DNA from: Melanopsichium pennsylvanicum
Lineage: Eukaryota; Basidiomycota; Ustilaginomycetes; Ustilaginales
Reading direction: 5' to 3'
Length of the DNA: 64,000 nt
NCBI GenBank assembly: GCA_900208305.1
Contig: OAPG01000007.1
Coordinates: forward strand, 717,001-781,000
Below the pieces are notes generated by a model. That model worked only from the letters and a program-made list of their open reading frames with translations. It was not told where the DNA came from and ran no database searches. Shown here in pieces: positions 20,689 through 37,100 of this stretch. How positions within the stretch are numbered: position 1 is the stretch's first letter; each line of letters starts with the position of its first letter. A program made the position numbers and the translations under genes.

Positions 20689-21471
20689 TTAGTAGAGTGA
20701 CTTCTTCTGAGTGCGGGCGAGGTGGGAAGCAAACTCGACGTAAGGAGTAGCGGGAGGAGCAATGTCCCTCCAAAGGTTGGGCGTAAGGAAGGCATAAGTC
20801 TTGGAGACAGCCTCAAACGTGGCCTTCAGGAAATTACCCATCGTGGCGGTCTGACCGGACGACTGAGTGTAGCAATCCTCGATACCGGCGAGCTGGAGCA
20901 TGCGCTTGGAAGCAGGAGCGGCAACGATACCAGTACCACGGGGAGCAGGTACAAGTCGGCACATGACGGAAGCGGTCTTACCCGAAACCTTCATAGGTAC
21001 AGTGTGGGGCTCACCAAGAGCGTTACCCCAGTATCCACGTCGAACAGGAATGGTAGAAAGCTTGGCAACAATGATGGCACCACGAATAGCAGTAGCCACT
21101 TCCTTTGCGCACTTGACACCCAAACCAAGGTGACCGTCAGAATCACCAACGGCAACGAAAGCCTTGAAGCGGGTACGCTGACCAGCACGCGTCTGCTTCT
21201 GAACAGGCATGATCTTCATAACCTCATCCTTGAGCTTGGGGAGCAAGAGGTCAATGATTTGGTACTCCTTGATGGGAAGCGAGAAAAGGTAGATCTCCTC
21301 GATCGACTTGATCTTGCCGTCCTTGACCAGTCGGCCAACAGAAGTGACGGGAACCCACTCCTCCTTCTCGCCATCACGACGACCACCACGACGAGGGCCA
21401 CGACGGCCTCGTCCACCGCGGTCTCGTCCGAAACCGCCACGTCCACGGGGTGCGGGAGCAGCGTCAGCCAT
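20689..21471 (-). CDS. RPS2: 40S ribosomal protein S2 (uS5), 260 aa
   Basis: Component of the small ribosomal subunit near the mRNA entry site and decoding centre. The N-terminus is an Arg/Gly-rich tail ([21 protein letters not shown]), a usual arginine-methylation target. Next come the S5 double-stranded-RNA-binding-like domain ([39 protein letters not shown]) and the C-terminal S5 domain ([20 protein letters not shown] and [14 protein letters not shown]). Length and order match eukaryotic uS5. ATG start, single exon, TAA stop. Strong codon bias produces long antisense open frames that are not genes. Confidence 0.98.
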   Translation of the reverse strand: MADAAPAPRGRGGFGRDRGGRGRRGPRRGGRRDGEKEEWVPVTSVGRLVKDGKIKSIEEIYLFSLPIKEYQIIDLLLPKLKDEVMKIMPVQKQTRAGQRTRFKAFVAVGDSDGHLGLGVKCAKEVATAIRGAIIVAKLSTIPVRRGYWGNALGEPHTVPMKVSGKTASVMCRLVPAPRGTGIVAAPASKRMLQLAGIEDCYTQSSGQTATMGNFLKATFEAVSKTYAFLTPNLWRDIAPPATPYVEFASHLARTQKKSLY

Positions 21472-23285
21472 CTTAAATTCTAATTGAGGATTTTTGGGGA
21501 AAAAAGGTCAAGATGGAAATGGAACATGGAAACAAAAGTCAGTTGAAATGGTTCGAAGGGAGAAAAAGGGAAAGCAGGGAACCGAAAGCGCGATAGTTGG
21601 AAATTTCCACCGAGAGACAAATATGTGCAAGAACTTCTTGGGTCCAAGACACTGTTGACGGCCTAGTGGAGGCGAATACAGCCATACAACAAACACTTGC
21701 AAAATCTCCCAGTAAACGAACACGCGAATCTTCAAAGTATGATTCTCGAGACAGTCGCAAAGCAGCAGCAATGAATCTAGAGTCGGAAGACACAAATGTG
21801 CTGAACAGTGTGCGTCAAGACTTGGCCTACGATTGAATCTCGTTGGGTGTGCGGCTGGCTGGTATAGTCGAAGTTGGCTGGTCGAAATAGAAGTACGCGA
21901 GAAACGTCACGATGCAAGGCAGGATGAAATATGTTCGTTGATCCAGAAGATTTGCACCCAATGGCAGGACGCTCAAGATTCGCATCTTCAAGAACTTCGA
22001 CCGTGAACTGGCACAGCGCACTTTTCCTATTTTAATTTCCTTGCTAAAGTGGGTGCGATGACCACAACAAGAATGGTCTTGCGATGGTGCCTTTGAGTTG
22101 GCTACAATGTAGCATGGGTAGAGCGGTGACGGTGGGGATATGATGATAGCCATGATGAAGCAACGGTCCTCTTACGCCAACGTCACGCCATTGTCGTTTT
22201 CGTCGTCCTCAGATTGTGCGTGTAAGTTGCAGGTGAGCTTCGTCGGGGGCGAATACTGCTGATTGGTGCTGGAGGTCGTATGTCGTTGTTGCACGAAAAT
22301 CTGTCTCTGACTCTAAATGCGTGTATCAAAGCCGTTCCTGAGGCGTTGTTGACAAATATCAATCATGCTGAAAAGCTGGTTTTGGTGTCGATGGTACGCT
22401 CATGTTTGGCCAGGGTCGCTGTTGTTGGCACCCCATGTTTGTGATGCCAATGCTGCTGCCTTGTCACGTCTTTGCAAATACCAAATCCACCACCATCTCC
22501 CCATTTACTGATTCCTTGTCAAACATGGTCTTTGGTGCGAATCCCGGATCTATCGCGCCTCGAATCATTGCCGTTCCGTACGTTGAATGGTCTACTAACC
22601 TTAATATGTAAAGGTTGATGAACAGGGGAGTTTTGAGGTGATGCTTGATGGTGATGAGCAAAAGAACGGGCTTCGTGGTATCCACTGGAGCCTACCTCTG
22701 CACACATACACAGACATTGCACCGTCCTGCCTCACACTCCTTTTCTCGCAGCGTCGACACTCTCTCCCTGCCTGCCATTCAACTCAACAGCCTTCTTACC
22801 ATACTTTGTAAAGCAGCACGGCGCGGCTGCTGCCGACCTTCCATCCTTGGTCTCCCTCTCTACCTGACACCCGCAACTTTAATCCAATCTCAATTCCAAT
22901 TCAAGCCAGGTCTTCCAGACCCAGCCAGGCCCTTTTTAATGGTCGTGTCACGTGAACTGTTGGCCAAAACTGTAAAAACAAAAAAGGGGGAACGTTCATG
23001 GATAATTATCGACAGTGCAATAGGCGAGGTTGGATTCCCGTTGAATGTTCAAACATTTCCACGTCTTAACACTCTGCAAATTTTCTCAACTTGGCTCTCG
23101 GCTACAGGTGCAAGCTGCATCATCTCTTCGCTCACTGTATACGGTAAAGAGGCAACATCATTCCTTCAGCCCCTAGAAATTTGGAGCAGTGGTACCGTGC
23201 ATACCATTCGACCTGTCTCTTTTCGACGGTATGCGATGCTTCCACAGTAGTACAGTTGTTGATGCGTGGAGGTGTGTAAGAGCGA
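21472..23285. other. Intergenic region RPS2/DUF1766 gene
   Basis: About 1.8 kb. It includes the RPS2 promoter side. The longest plus-strand frame (about 200 codons ending at 23250) has no recognisable motif and is not called. No RNA gene is seen. Confidence 0.5.
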
Positions 23286-24917
23286 TTAGTGAAGAGACCG
23301 GACAAAGCGCATCCACTTGAGAACCACCTTTTCCGCCAACTGAAATCCTTCATAATTTCCTTGCTGTGTTGAAGTTTCATCCAAACCTTTATCTAGCCGC
23401 TTTGGGATCATAAAAATCTCTCTATGTCTCACGCCACAATCTGTACAACTTCTACTGACCCTCTGACCAATGCCTGCGAGTTCGGTATGAACGAGATGTT
23501 CCCACCGATGGCTTAGACGCACACCAGCAACACTTGGTGCATGCATGCCCGAGATGAGACCCTGACCATCGAGGCAAGGATGGAACGAACGTAGCAGTGG
23601 ATCCTTGGATTGACACTGGTATCTCCATTCTCCCAGCCGTCGAAAGACATTGGTAGTACGACCTACTTTGAGGCAAATGTGGGTTAGCGTCGAGTGGTCT
23701 CGTAGCTCGTACATGTACAAATAGCCGAGTTCGGAACGGTCAATGTGCGACAGCGGTTTGGACATATGCTTGCGCAAGAGTGCTTGTGTATGATCTGTCA
23801 AACTTGTTGTTCCGAACCAGTCACTGAACTGGATAAAAGTCGATTGGTCGAAATGGGTGTGGTAGAAGCCAGGAGTCTTGTTGACTTCTGCGACATGTTG
23901 GTAGCAATACGTCTCATCAATGTCGTCTGCAAAATTGTCGGTCCTCTTTGGTGACTTTTCATCTTCTGAATCGCTCATGACCAGGGGCTCAGAGGAAGTG
24001 GTACCCTTGATCAGCCTCGCTGGTGCCGACGTTCCGCGATTTGTTCGCTTCGCCTCGTTCGAAGCGGATTGCCTTGCATCAAATAGCGGGCGCACTTTTC
24101 GGCTGCAGCGAGAGCCATCCTTTTTGATTCCCCAGCATTGCCCCTTGACCGGCGGACAGTCTGCGTTAGCTCGGGATCCGGCCGGTGTGAATGTTGTCGC
24201 ACAGGAAGTCACGACCGTGCCGGGAAGCCTGGTAGCTTGCTTCCGAGGGGGCGTGACCACGCCGACTGACGAGCTCAAATCGACTCGAGAACTGCTGGCA
24301 ACAGCTCGAGTGTGATACTCGTCTCGATTCTCCTTATCGTCACCTCGCCTAGGAGAGCTATGATGGGCCACGAAGTTGCTATCAGCCTGGAGTTTTTCTC
24401 GAGGGACAAGTTCCCACCGATACGACGGCTTCGAGGTCGGGCCAAGCTGGATGGAGGCGGGCTTGAGACTGGCCGGATGCTCGTTTGCGACTCGAACAAG
24501 AGATGGGAACGCATTAGGATAGGACATTGTTTGTATGCTCGGCATGCTTGGTGGTCTCGGCGGCAAGCGAGAAGGCTCGGCGTGATGGTGATAATCATCT
24601 TCACGCCCATGCAAAGGAAAATCAGGAGGCTGTATGTTCGTAACCGAAGGTCGAGGAAAAGAAGGAGTAGATCTGCTCGAGGACAATGATGTCGTGCCGG
24701 CCAGGTGGGCTAGGTAAGGTGGGAGAGACGATACCGCGACGTGGTTATGACTGGTGCGCTGCTGAGGCGGATGCAATGACGGTGGTGGAGATGGTAGCAA
24801 AGTTTTGCTCTTATTGTCCTCTAAAGATGGAGACGAGAGGCTCAGAGTGAGCTTGCGAAGCCGTTTGACGAGACCTAAATGGTGCTGATCGTTGGATCGA
24901 GTCTTGGAGGTCGACAT
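23286..24917 (-). CDS. T5orf172/DUF1766 (GIY-YIG-like) domain protein, 543 aa
   Basis: Fungal protein of the family containing fission yeast Mug113; the molecular function is not established. The first ~240 residues are disordered and rich in S, P and R. A cysteine pair (QCWGIKKDGSRCSRKV, about residue 262) and a later CYQHV (about 340) form a likely zinc site preceding the domain. The GIY-YIG-like core has YLYMYELRD (about 400) and LKVGRTTNVFRRLGEW (about 415-430). RWEHLVHTEL supplies a glutamate, and CTDCGVRHREIF is conserved near the end. Arg and Glu at nuclease-like positions suggest, but do not prove, catalytic ability. The start is the ATG at 24917; 14 more in-frame codons upstream lack an ATG. 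Divergent from RPS0. Confidence 0.85.
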   Translation of the reverse strand: MSTSKTRSNDQHHLGLVKRLRKLTLSLSSPSLEDNKSKTLLPSPPPSLHPPQQRTSHNHVAVSSLPPYLAHLAGTTSLSSSRSTPSFPRPSVTNIQPPDFPLHGREDDYHHHAEPSRLPPRPPSMPSIQTMSYPNAFPSLVRVANEHPASLKPASIQLGPTSKPSYRWELVPREKLQADSNFVAHHSSPRRGDDKENRDEYHTRAVASSSRVDLSSSVGVVTPPRKQATRLPGTVVTSCATTFTPAGSRANADCPPVKGQCWGIKKDGSRCSRKVRPLFDARQSASNEAKRTNRGTSAPARLIKGTTSSEPLVMSDSEDEKSPKRTDNFADDIDETYCYQHVAEVNKTPGFYHTHFDQSTFIQFSDWFGTTSLTDHTQALLRKHMSKPLSHIDRSELGYLYMYELRDHSTLTHICLKVGRTTNVFRRLGEWRYQCQSKDPLLRSFHPCLDGQGLISGMHAPSVAGVRLSHRWEHLVHTELAGIGQRVSRSCTDCGVRHREIFMIPKRLDKGLDETSTQQGNYEGFQLAEKVVLKWMRFVRSLH

Positions 24918-25690
24918 ATCGCTAGAACCGGTGCAACGCTCGTATCTGGGTCTCTTCAAAAAGGTCGGAGTTGGCCAAATTCTGTCGAGTTACATGCAAA
25001 AATCGAGCTTTTATCGACAAGGCAAGCGTCAATGGAGAGACACCCCCGTCGTCTGGGCTATCGTGATATACAGTATGTAGTAGAAAAGCACGGCGAGGAG
25101 CAAAGTATGAACAAGCTTTGTCAGTTGAACACCGCCAAAAGTAGAGCTGCATGCAGGTTTAGCTGCAGGGTCCAAGCGAGAGCAACATTGGTGGAGGCTG
25201 TGTCTTGTCGCAGCTCAACGCGGGCGTCAAGAGTGGATCATTGCAGTCGCGCTGTACCGTTGATAAATTCGTTTACTGTAAAGTACTTTAAATATCACCC
25301 TGCAAAAGAGCGCCAATCAGTAAATTTACTGTACAACCCCCGATTCGAGATGGTGGAGCAGGTGCTCTTCAGATTCAGTACCTATGCTGGCGATGTGCTG
25401 AGTGAAATTTCATTTGATGTGCAGTGCAGTCATGCGCCGTGTGGCAGAGACTGTAACCGGCTTGGACGAGCGTAAAGAGTTCAATCGGGATGAGAAAAAT
25501 TTTAATTCCCGATTTCGATCGACTGCGGCAAGTTCGGCCGGTTTTGAAATTCGTCGAATGGCTTCAAACTAGAAAGAACACTCTGGGCTGTAGTCTCAGT
25601 GTGTCTGTGAAGGCGAGAAGCAAGGACTAATTGCCTGCCTGCGCAACTCTGTTCAACTTTAAGCAAGTGAGTGGTGAGTGTAAGTGTGTA

Positions 25691-25733
<43 letters not shown>

Positions 25734-25854
25734 GAGAGAGAGAAGCTTGGTCGCCATCGTCCAGTGTAGCTACTCCATCACTTTCTTCTTTTCCCCTCAC
25801 ACGCAAAAGTTCCGAGGTTTCGTTTCTCTACCTTTTTCTCCATTTTCTTTCATC
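24918..25854. other. Divergent promoter region, DUF1766 gene/RPS0
   Basis: Contains TTTACTGTA-type motifs at about 25272 and a perfect palindrome CAGTAAATTTACTG at 25318-25331, a GA tract (25702-25743) and the pyrimidine-rich RPS0 leader. No gene is supported. Confidence 0.6.
25702..25743. repeat. GA dinucleotide repeat
   Basis: About 14 GA units, a GGAA interruption, then more GA; preceded by a short GT run. Confidence 0.9.
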
Positions 25855-26685
25855 ATGTCTAAGGTCCCTGCCGCTCTCAACCCCACCGAGGAGGATATCT
25901 CGCTCCTCCTCGCCGCCCAAACCCACATCGGCACCAAGAACGCCGACAAGCAGATGGCTCCTTATATCTACAAGCGTCGTGCTGACGGTATTCACCTTCT
26001 CAACATTGGCAAGACCTGGGAGAAGATCGTCTTCGCCGCTCGTATTCTTGCTGCCATTGAGAACCCTGCCGACATTTGCGTCATCTCGGGTCGTCAGTAC
26101 GGTCACCGTGCTGTTCTCAAGTTTGCCGCTCAGACTGGTGCTACCGCCATTGCTGGTCGATTCACTCCTGGTTCCTTCACCAACTACATCACCCGTTCGT
26201 TCAAAGAGCCCCGTGTGATTGTTGTCACCGACCCCCGCGTCGACCACCAGGCTATTCGCGAGGCTTCGTACGTCAACATCCCTTGCATCTCGTTCGCCGA
26301 CTCGGACAGCCCTCTCAAGTTCGTCGATGTCGCCATCCCCGGTAATGTTCGTGGTCGTCACTCGGTCGGTCTTCTCTGGTGGTTGCTCTGCCGCACCGTT
26401 CTCCGTCTCAAGGGAGGTGACTTGAGCGTTATGCCCGACATGTTCTTCTACCGTGACCCTGAAGAGGTTGAGCGTGAGGCTCAGGAGGCTGCTGCCGCCG
26501 CTCAGGCCGCGAAGGAAACCGCTGAGGCTCCCGCTCCCGCTGACGCCGATGTCAACGCCGATGTTCCTCTCGCTGTTGCCGCCAACCTCGCCACTGAGAC
26601 CGGCAACGTCGACTGGTCCGCCGATGGTGCCCAGGACTGGGCCGCTGACGGTGCCGCCGACCAGCCTACCAGCTCTTGGGAGTAA
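25855..26685 (+). CDS. RPS0: 40S ribosomal protein S0 (uS2, laminin-receptor-like), 276 aa
   Basis: Small-subunit protein required for 18S rRNA 3' maturation and 40S assembly. The uS2 fold is clear: [107 protein letters not shown] and [13 protein letters not shown]. The C-terminal tail is Ala/Glu rich and carries [10 protein letters not shown] and SSWE, the acidic-Trp repeats typical of eukaryotic uS2. The start is the ATG at 25855 after CATTTTCTTTCATC; the frame is open farther upstream through the GA tract, but that is leader. Single exon here, unlike many fungi that have introns. Confidence 0.98.
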   Translation: MSKVPAALNPTEEDISLLLAAQTHIGTKNADKQMAPYIYKRRADGIHLLNIGKTWEKIVFAARILAAIENPADICVISGRQYGHRAVLKFAAQTGATAIAGRFTPGSFTNYITRSFKEPRVIVVTDPRVDHQAIREASYVNIPCISFADSDSPLKFVDVAIPGNVRGRHSVGLLWWLLCRTVLRLKGGDLSVMPDMFFYRDPEEVEREAQEAAAAAQAAKETAEAPAPADADVNADVPLAVAANLATETGNVDWSADGAQDWAADGAADQPTSSWE

Positions 26686-27392
26686 AATGTTTTCTCTCCT
26701 CTCACCTCCTCTTTTGTTGCACTTTTGAGTCGCGACCGGATGTTGAGCCGTATTCGGCAACCCGATCAAACACTTGCTCCCCTTTAAAAAAAAAGCCTCG
26801 AAAGCGAGGTCCAACATCTCATCCACCTGTTTTTTTTCGGTGGAGATGTTTCGGACTTCGGTCGTACTTTCAAGCGTTGTCTTGCCTCTGATGTGACGGC
26901 TCCCCAAGGGAGAATATCATGCGATATGCACCAGAGACCAATAGTCCGCGAATTTCAAACCACCCTACACACACCACATACAGTACATTACATGCAGTTT
27001 CGATGTGTGTCTTTTTGTGATAAAGAGTAAATTTTGAGCTTTGTGTCAGAATGAGGCCACAATCTTGCGAATGGATGTTTTTGGTTGGGTCAATACGCCA
27101 AATTCATCTTTTCTACTCTTATCACTGTCGTTGCGACGTCCTGTCAGTACGGTCGATAAGCATCACTATCATCATCAGCAACACCACACACACACACACA
27201 TACACATCCATCATCATCATCTCCTCCTCCCTAATCCCCTCCCAGAATTCCGGCAATCACTTCCCTCTCTAACCACCACTTCCCCTTCTTCTGCACATGA
27301 TCAGACAATATCGAGGCAAGTTATTAGAGTTTCGCCGTCATATAAAATGATACAAATCCTCAATACAGTACAGTACATGGACATGTCGTTCG
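26686..27392. other. Convergent 3' region, RPS0/Zn2Cys6 gene
   Basis: AT- and CA-rich 3' flanks with a CA repeat near 27185-27205. No gene is seen. Confidence 0.6.
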
Positions 27393-31934
<4,542 letters not shown>

Positions 31935-33066
31935 GGTGATGATTTAGATGAGACACGCCGTGTCGGTGGCAGAGTCGCGCGGGGATTGTGATTGGATGGG
32001 AGGTAGACTGTCTAAAGTCGATGTATAGCGAGACCGTGCGAGAGCAACAGGGCGGCAGGCGGGCAAGGATATGCTACAAGAGGAGGAGAAAGAATCGGCT
32101 TGCGAACATAATGAATGTCCCACGGTCGAAAGGATTGCAGATTTTGAATGCTTGGTGGCCAAATTAGGGGTAGTATTCCCGCGGGTCGTTTCGCAGAAAG
32201 GCAACCATAAGTCGGGATTGTGAATGAACAGCTTTTGTTGAGCGAAACCCACTGTCAAGAGTAACGACGGGCTGGTCTACGAGCTCGTCTGAGGGTTGAG
32301 CTTACTGTATATCTGGTGAATGGTAGGGTAAGGTGGATGCAAAGATGGTAGTTGAAGCGGAGGTCCAACTTGACAAAGGCGGGGACGAGGACGAGGGAGG
32401 GTAGCACGGCCAAACGTCCGAGTGTGCGGTTCGGTAAGACCGACAATAGGCCGAAATTGGATGTTCGGAAGCGAGAGATTGTGTCGCACCGCTGTGAAGT
32501 AAAAATGCCTTACTTGATTTCGTGTGCGATGAACGGAATCAAAACTCGTCAAAGTATATTGTAAGTCAGAACGGATGAGCATGCATACGTACTGTCAATT
32601 ATGTGTCCGGGGAAGCCGACCGCCCAAACGAGGGGTTGAAAGGGTTGTTTGTTTTGACTCGTGGGCTCCATGCACGGAGTGCGGTCCGGCTGCTCCGCGT
32701 TTTCAGTCACACACCTTTTTTTGATTTTTGGGTTCCAGTTTTCTCTCGCGCGGATTGACTCAATTGCGATCTACCGATTTTACATTTTAGAACTCCCCCG
32801 ATAGAAGATGGGGCAACGCTCTAAATTACTGTAACGCGCGGACCCGATGAGATGTCGGTTGGGTGCATGGAGCAACCAACAAGTCAACGATTTGACTCGA
32901 AAGTCACCCTCTGAACCCTGAACTTCAACCTTGAGTCAATACCCGACGTCTCTGTCTCGCCGACACCATCTCTCCACACGTACTCTATTTGCTTGGTTCT
33001 GGACACGACGTGAATTCAATTACAACAACAACAACACTAACAACAGCAGCAGCAGCAATAGCGATT
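31935..33066. other. Divergent promoter region, Zn2Cys6 gene/MPC1
   Basis: About 1.1 kb with no supportable gene. One AAATTACTGTAA motif is present near 32824. The MPC1 side ends in a CAACAACAACAA/CAGCAG leader. Confidence 0.6.
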
Positions 33067-33157
33067 ATGGCTTCTCAATTCATCAACTGGATCAAGTCTC
33101 CTGCTGGTCGCCAGTACTTTTTCGTAAGTCAATCTCCTCCATCTCTCTCTCTCCCTT

Positions 33158-33215
<58 letters not shown>

Positions 33216-33728
33216 CAACGAATCACGCACTGCGCATTATAGGTCGCTAAAATATCATCGTTATTCTCTCTCAACCTCTTGTCTTTTTTTTATTTCGATC
33301 CTTTCCCTGTTGGGAATAAAGTCAACGCATTTCTGGGGACCAGTTGCCAACTGGGGCTTACCTCTTGCAGCCATCGCGGATTTATCCAAGGATGAAGAGA
33401 TGATTTCGGGTACTATGAGCACCGCATTGTGTGCGTACTCTTCCGTCTTTATGAGGTTTGCTTGGAGAGTTCAACCAAGAAACTACCTCCTTTTCGCTTG
33501 CCATGCCACAAACGCCGGTGCACAAGCAGTTCAGCTCATGAGATTCGTCGTAAGTACACACGCCTTATACAATGACAATACCAATGCCAAAACAAAACAA
33601 AATGTAAAGCTCACCGACTCACTCACTTTCATTCATCTTTGCACGGGATGAATTTACAGAACTATCACAACTTTGGAGGAAAGGAAAGGAAATCAGCTCT
33701 ACCCACTCCTCAGATCGCATCAGCATAA
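33067..33728 (+). CDS. MPC1: Mitochondrial pyruvate carrier subunit MPC1 (three exons, 117 aa)
   Basis: Inner-membrane subunit that, with an MPC2-type partner, imports pyruvate into the matrix. Exons read by eye: 33067-33123, 33322-33549 and 33660-33728. Both introns start GTAAGT, end AAAG or ACAG, and are in phase 0. The spliced protein begins [14 protein letters not shown], then [56 protein letters not shown], and ends TPQIASA. This matches MPC1 through its whole length, including the [10 protein letters not shown] signature. Intron 1 contains CT and CA microsatellites. Two or three membrane segments are expected. It is convergent with the sacsin-like gene. Confidence 0.95.
33173..33214. 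repeat. CA dinucleotide repeat in MPC1 intron 1
   Basis: About 21 CA units directly after a CT tract inside the first intron. Confidence 0.95.
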
Positions 33729-33776
33729 ACGAAGAAGCCATCATAGTCGCTACTTTCAGCTTTTTTCTTATCCAAA

Positions 33777-33777
<1 letters not shown>

Positions 33778-33833
<56 letters not shown>
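33778..33833. repeat. CA dinucleotide repeat
   Basis: About 28 CA units in the MPC1 3' flank. Confidence 0.95.
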
Positions 33834-33837
<4 letters not shown>

Positions 33838-33914
33838 CACACACAGAAACACAACACTGCACGCTTTGTAAAATCACGGCGATTCTTTCTTTACTTTCTC
33901 TATGTACAATATTT

Positions 33915-33917
<3 letters not shown>

Positions 33918-33955
<38 letters not shown>
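33918..33955. repeat. CT dinucleotide repeat
   Basis: About 18 CT units between MPC1 and the sacsin-like gene. Confidence 0.95.
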
Positions 33956-33958
<3 letters not shown>

Positions 33959-34196
33959 CTTCTGCCACACAAAACCTCCACCATCGTCACAAGTTGGCAC
34001 AAGATCGACAACACTTTAAACCGTCTCGCTCAACAGTTCCGTCGTCGAGAACGGAAAATCCATTGAAATCGATTCGCACAGCCAATTTTACGTATTCCAA
34101 ATTGCTTGAAAATGGATTATTTCCATCCAAAGATCATTGTTAAAGGTCTAACTTGGCTACTGTTGCGAAAAAAAAAAAAAAGAAGAAAAAAAAACC

Positions 34197-37100
34197 TTAA
34201 CATTTATCACTTTCAGCCTTGGCAATGTAATCAACCAACGAAACAATGTACTTTTCGGCAATGGCGCTAAAGTACCATTCGTGTTCGGCATTGTGTGCGG
34301 CAACCACATTGTGCGCAATCTCGTGCGCAACGCTAAAGTAGGTCGAAACGAGCGCATCCGCCATCTTGCCTTGCTTGACCAACTCATCATGCCATGCCAA
34401 ATAGTATCGGAAGTTGAGATAGATCGAACCCGCCCGATTGAAAGCGATGGCCGGTCCCGCCGTATCGCAAAACACATACATGCTCCGTGGATCCAGTCCA
34501 AAGATGCTTCCAACCGGCTTGTAGATCCGATTGATCAATCGTTCCAAGGCTGCTGCGTTGGCTTGCAGCATCGAAGCCGCGTCCAACGAAGGGTGAAGAA
34601 ACACCTTCATCCCGCACACCTCTCCAGCCAATTTGAGATCAGTCTCGACTCCTTGGTCGCAGTACGAGTTGGAGGCCTCTTTGATTTGAGTTTGACGCGC
34701 CTCGCTCTTGATCGTTGACGAAGCGTCGGGTCGCGATGCACGAATGGCCTTGAGTACGTTGTTGTGGATGGACGACAGAGGCGTGACTTCGCTGGTGGGC
34801 GCTGTCGCAGCTGGCGTGGTGCCCGAAGAAGCAAATGCGCCCAAGTGTCGATCCTCGTCCGATCGACCGGCAGCCGCGATTCCGGCCGACTCTGCTGGCC
34901 AGTCCGAGCCACGACGCTCGATCGAGCTGGTCCCGTCAGCTAGTGAGCTCCGCTGCTTAACACCGGCTTGAAGAAACTTGTTGCGGAAGCCGGAAAAGAA
35001 TCCAGACCCGGCGTTGCTGCTGCCGCCCCGGGCTGGTGCATCAAAGGTAGAAGCAGAGTCGTTCGTGTATTGGGACAAAGCGGACGATGCCTCTTTGTTC
35101 CTGCGCGGGTAGTCAGTGCTGAGCATGTCGTTTGTGGTGCGCTCTACGTGAGCATCGCTGTGACTTCGAAGAGCCTGGTCGACATAAGCTGGATTCGCAT
35201 CGGGGAAGACGCTCAACACTTGCTTTCTCCAGTCGGCAATCTTGGCTTCGGTAGCCTTCTCTTCTGCGACACGCTCTTCCGCCTTGAGTCGTTCTTCGCG
35301 CATCTTGGCCTCGGCAGCCTCTCGCTCGGCCTTGCGCTGGGATAAGATTTTGTCGACGTGGAAGCCGCGACGCTTCAGATTGCGCAGCGAGGTGGAAAGC
35401 AGCGTCATGTAGAGCAGCACCTCCTGCAACCTTTGCTTGGTGAGCAGGTACTTGCTGAGCGACGTAGCGACCTCGAAGAAGTCAACTTCCATCGACGAAG
35501 AGAGGTGCAAGATGAGCTTGGAGCCGCGCATCGATGCGGTGGCAGTGCACTTCTGAACATTCTGCTCGTGCACGCGATCGTAGCGCAGCGTGCGGACGAG
35601 GCGAAGACCAGCGCCATCAATCTCTTCCACCTCGAGTGAGCCTCTGAGCCATTCAGCATCCTTGCGGATTTCGGATCGGGATGATTGCCGCTTTTCGAAC
35701 AGGAAGAGGGGCGTGCGCTCCAGGACGAGCGCCTTGATCTCGCGAGCGCGCTGTGTGTTGGTCACCACACGACCTTCCACCTGATAGCGCTCTTCGACGA
35801 GCGAGCTTAATCGTGGTGAGCCTAGCTTGCCGTACAGCCCCTCCTGTAGCAAGTCCTCGTGGGGAGCGTAGAAGAGCGAAGAAGCAAAAAGCATATGCGA
35901 GTTGGCGTCGTCGACAATCACGACATCCGCTGGCTTCTTGAGGGCGTACACCAGCGTGCCCGTATCGTCCGACTCTTCGTCCTGGTCGTCATCATCGTCT
36001 AACAAATGGCCTGTTCGCTGAGCTTTCGAACTACCCTCGCTGATTCGCTTCGAGCCGAGCAAGAAGGGGGAGCGCGCCATCTGGTTGCGCAGGGGGCTGC
36101 GGATTCGGCTCCAGTTGGTGGCGATCTGGCGGAGGATACCAAGATAAGCATCAGCACTGCCGGCCAAGTGGTAGAAGCGCTGCGGCTCGCTCACCAGACG
36201 CTCGGCAACCTCCTCAATACTGGGCTCGTTTCGCACACCGCAGTTCTTCAGGAAAGCACCAGCGACCGAACCAAAGTCGCAGTAGAAAAAGACATCTCTG
36301 AATTGAACGTCCGAAGTCGAGCTGCCAAAGTAGCAGTTGGACGGCGCCACCAAGACTATTTCGCTGGCAGCGCCATTTTTGTTTGCTTCGGCCACGGCCA
36401 CCCTCTTGTTCCGACACACTGGGATGAACTCGGCGCCGCGCAGTTGGGCGAAATCGTCAAGGCTGAACTCTGGAACGGTGGCGAGATACTCGAAGATTTT
36501 GCGCGCTACGGCCTTGTCCTTGGTCGGCGAGTTGACGAGCTTTCCAATGAGCTGCGGAGCTGTGGGATTGGAGCGCAGACCCAGCTTAGGAAGGTCAGCC
36601 AGATTCATCTCCGGACCAGCCACAGGGAAGCCCATGACTGCGGACTCTGTGTTGGTGAAGACTTCGGTCGGTTTGCGTAACGCCATCTTGTTCTCGTTGG
36701 GTAGACGTGCGGGCACGAATGCATGCTTTTCAGCACGATAGATGGTGTACTGGTTGGCATAGTGAGCATGGAACTTGTCGAAGAAAAACGCGAGCGCTTT
36801 CGAGCGCAAAGCGTCGTTGGAAGTGGTTGAAGCCAGCTCAAGGATGGTCTCCATCGGCGGATAGCGCCGCAGACCCAGGTCGAAGACGAAGCGAGCTTCT
36901 TCTGATGACGGTTTCCACTGCTTGTCAGTCCAGTCGAGCACGGGCAATTCTAGTGCTTTGAGGGCCTCTGTGGGCTCGTAGAGATCCGACGCGCGATGTC
37001 GAATGATCCTTGGCTTTCCATCTTCCTTGAGAGGGCCGACTTCGCCATGTTTGGGAAAGATGGCGGTCTTTTTGAGCCGCTCCTTTTCCAGATCGGAGAG

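Larger units (their letters stand above)
33729..34196. other. Convergent 3' region, MPC1/sacsin-like gene
   Basis: Holds a CA tract (33778-33833), a CT tract (33918-33955) and an A-rich stretch near 34170-34193. No gene is seen. Confidence 0.6.

Noticed and set aside
22648..23250. About 200-codon plus-strand frame between RPS2 and the DUF1766 gene
   Set aside because: No motif, no clear start context and mixed composition. Length alone is not enough, though expression data could revive it.
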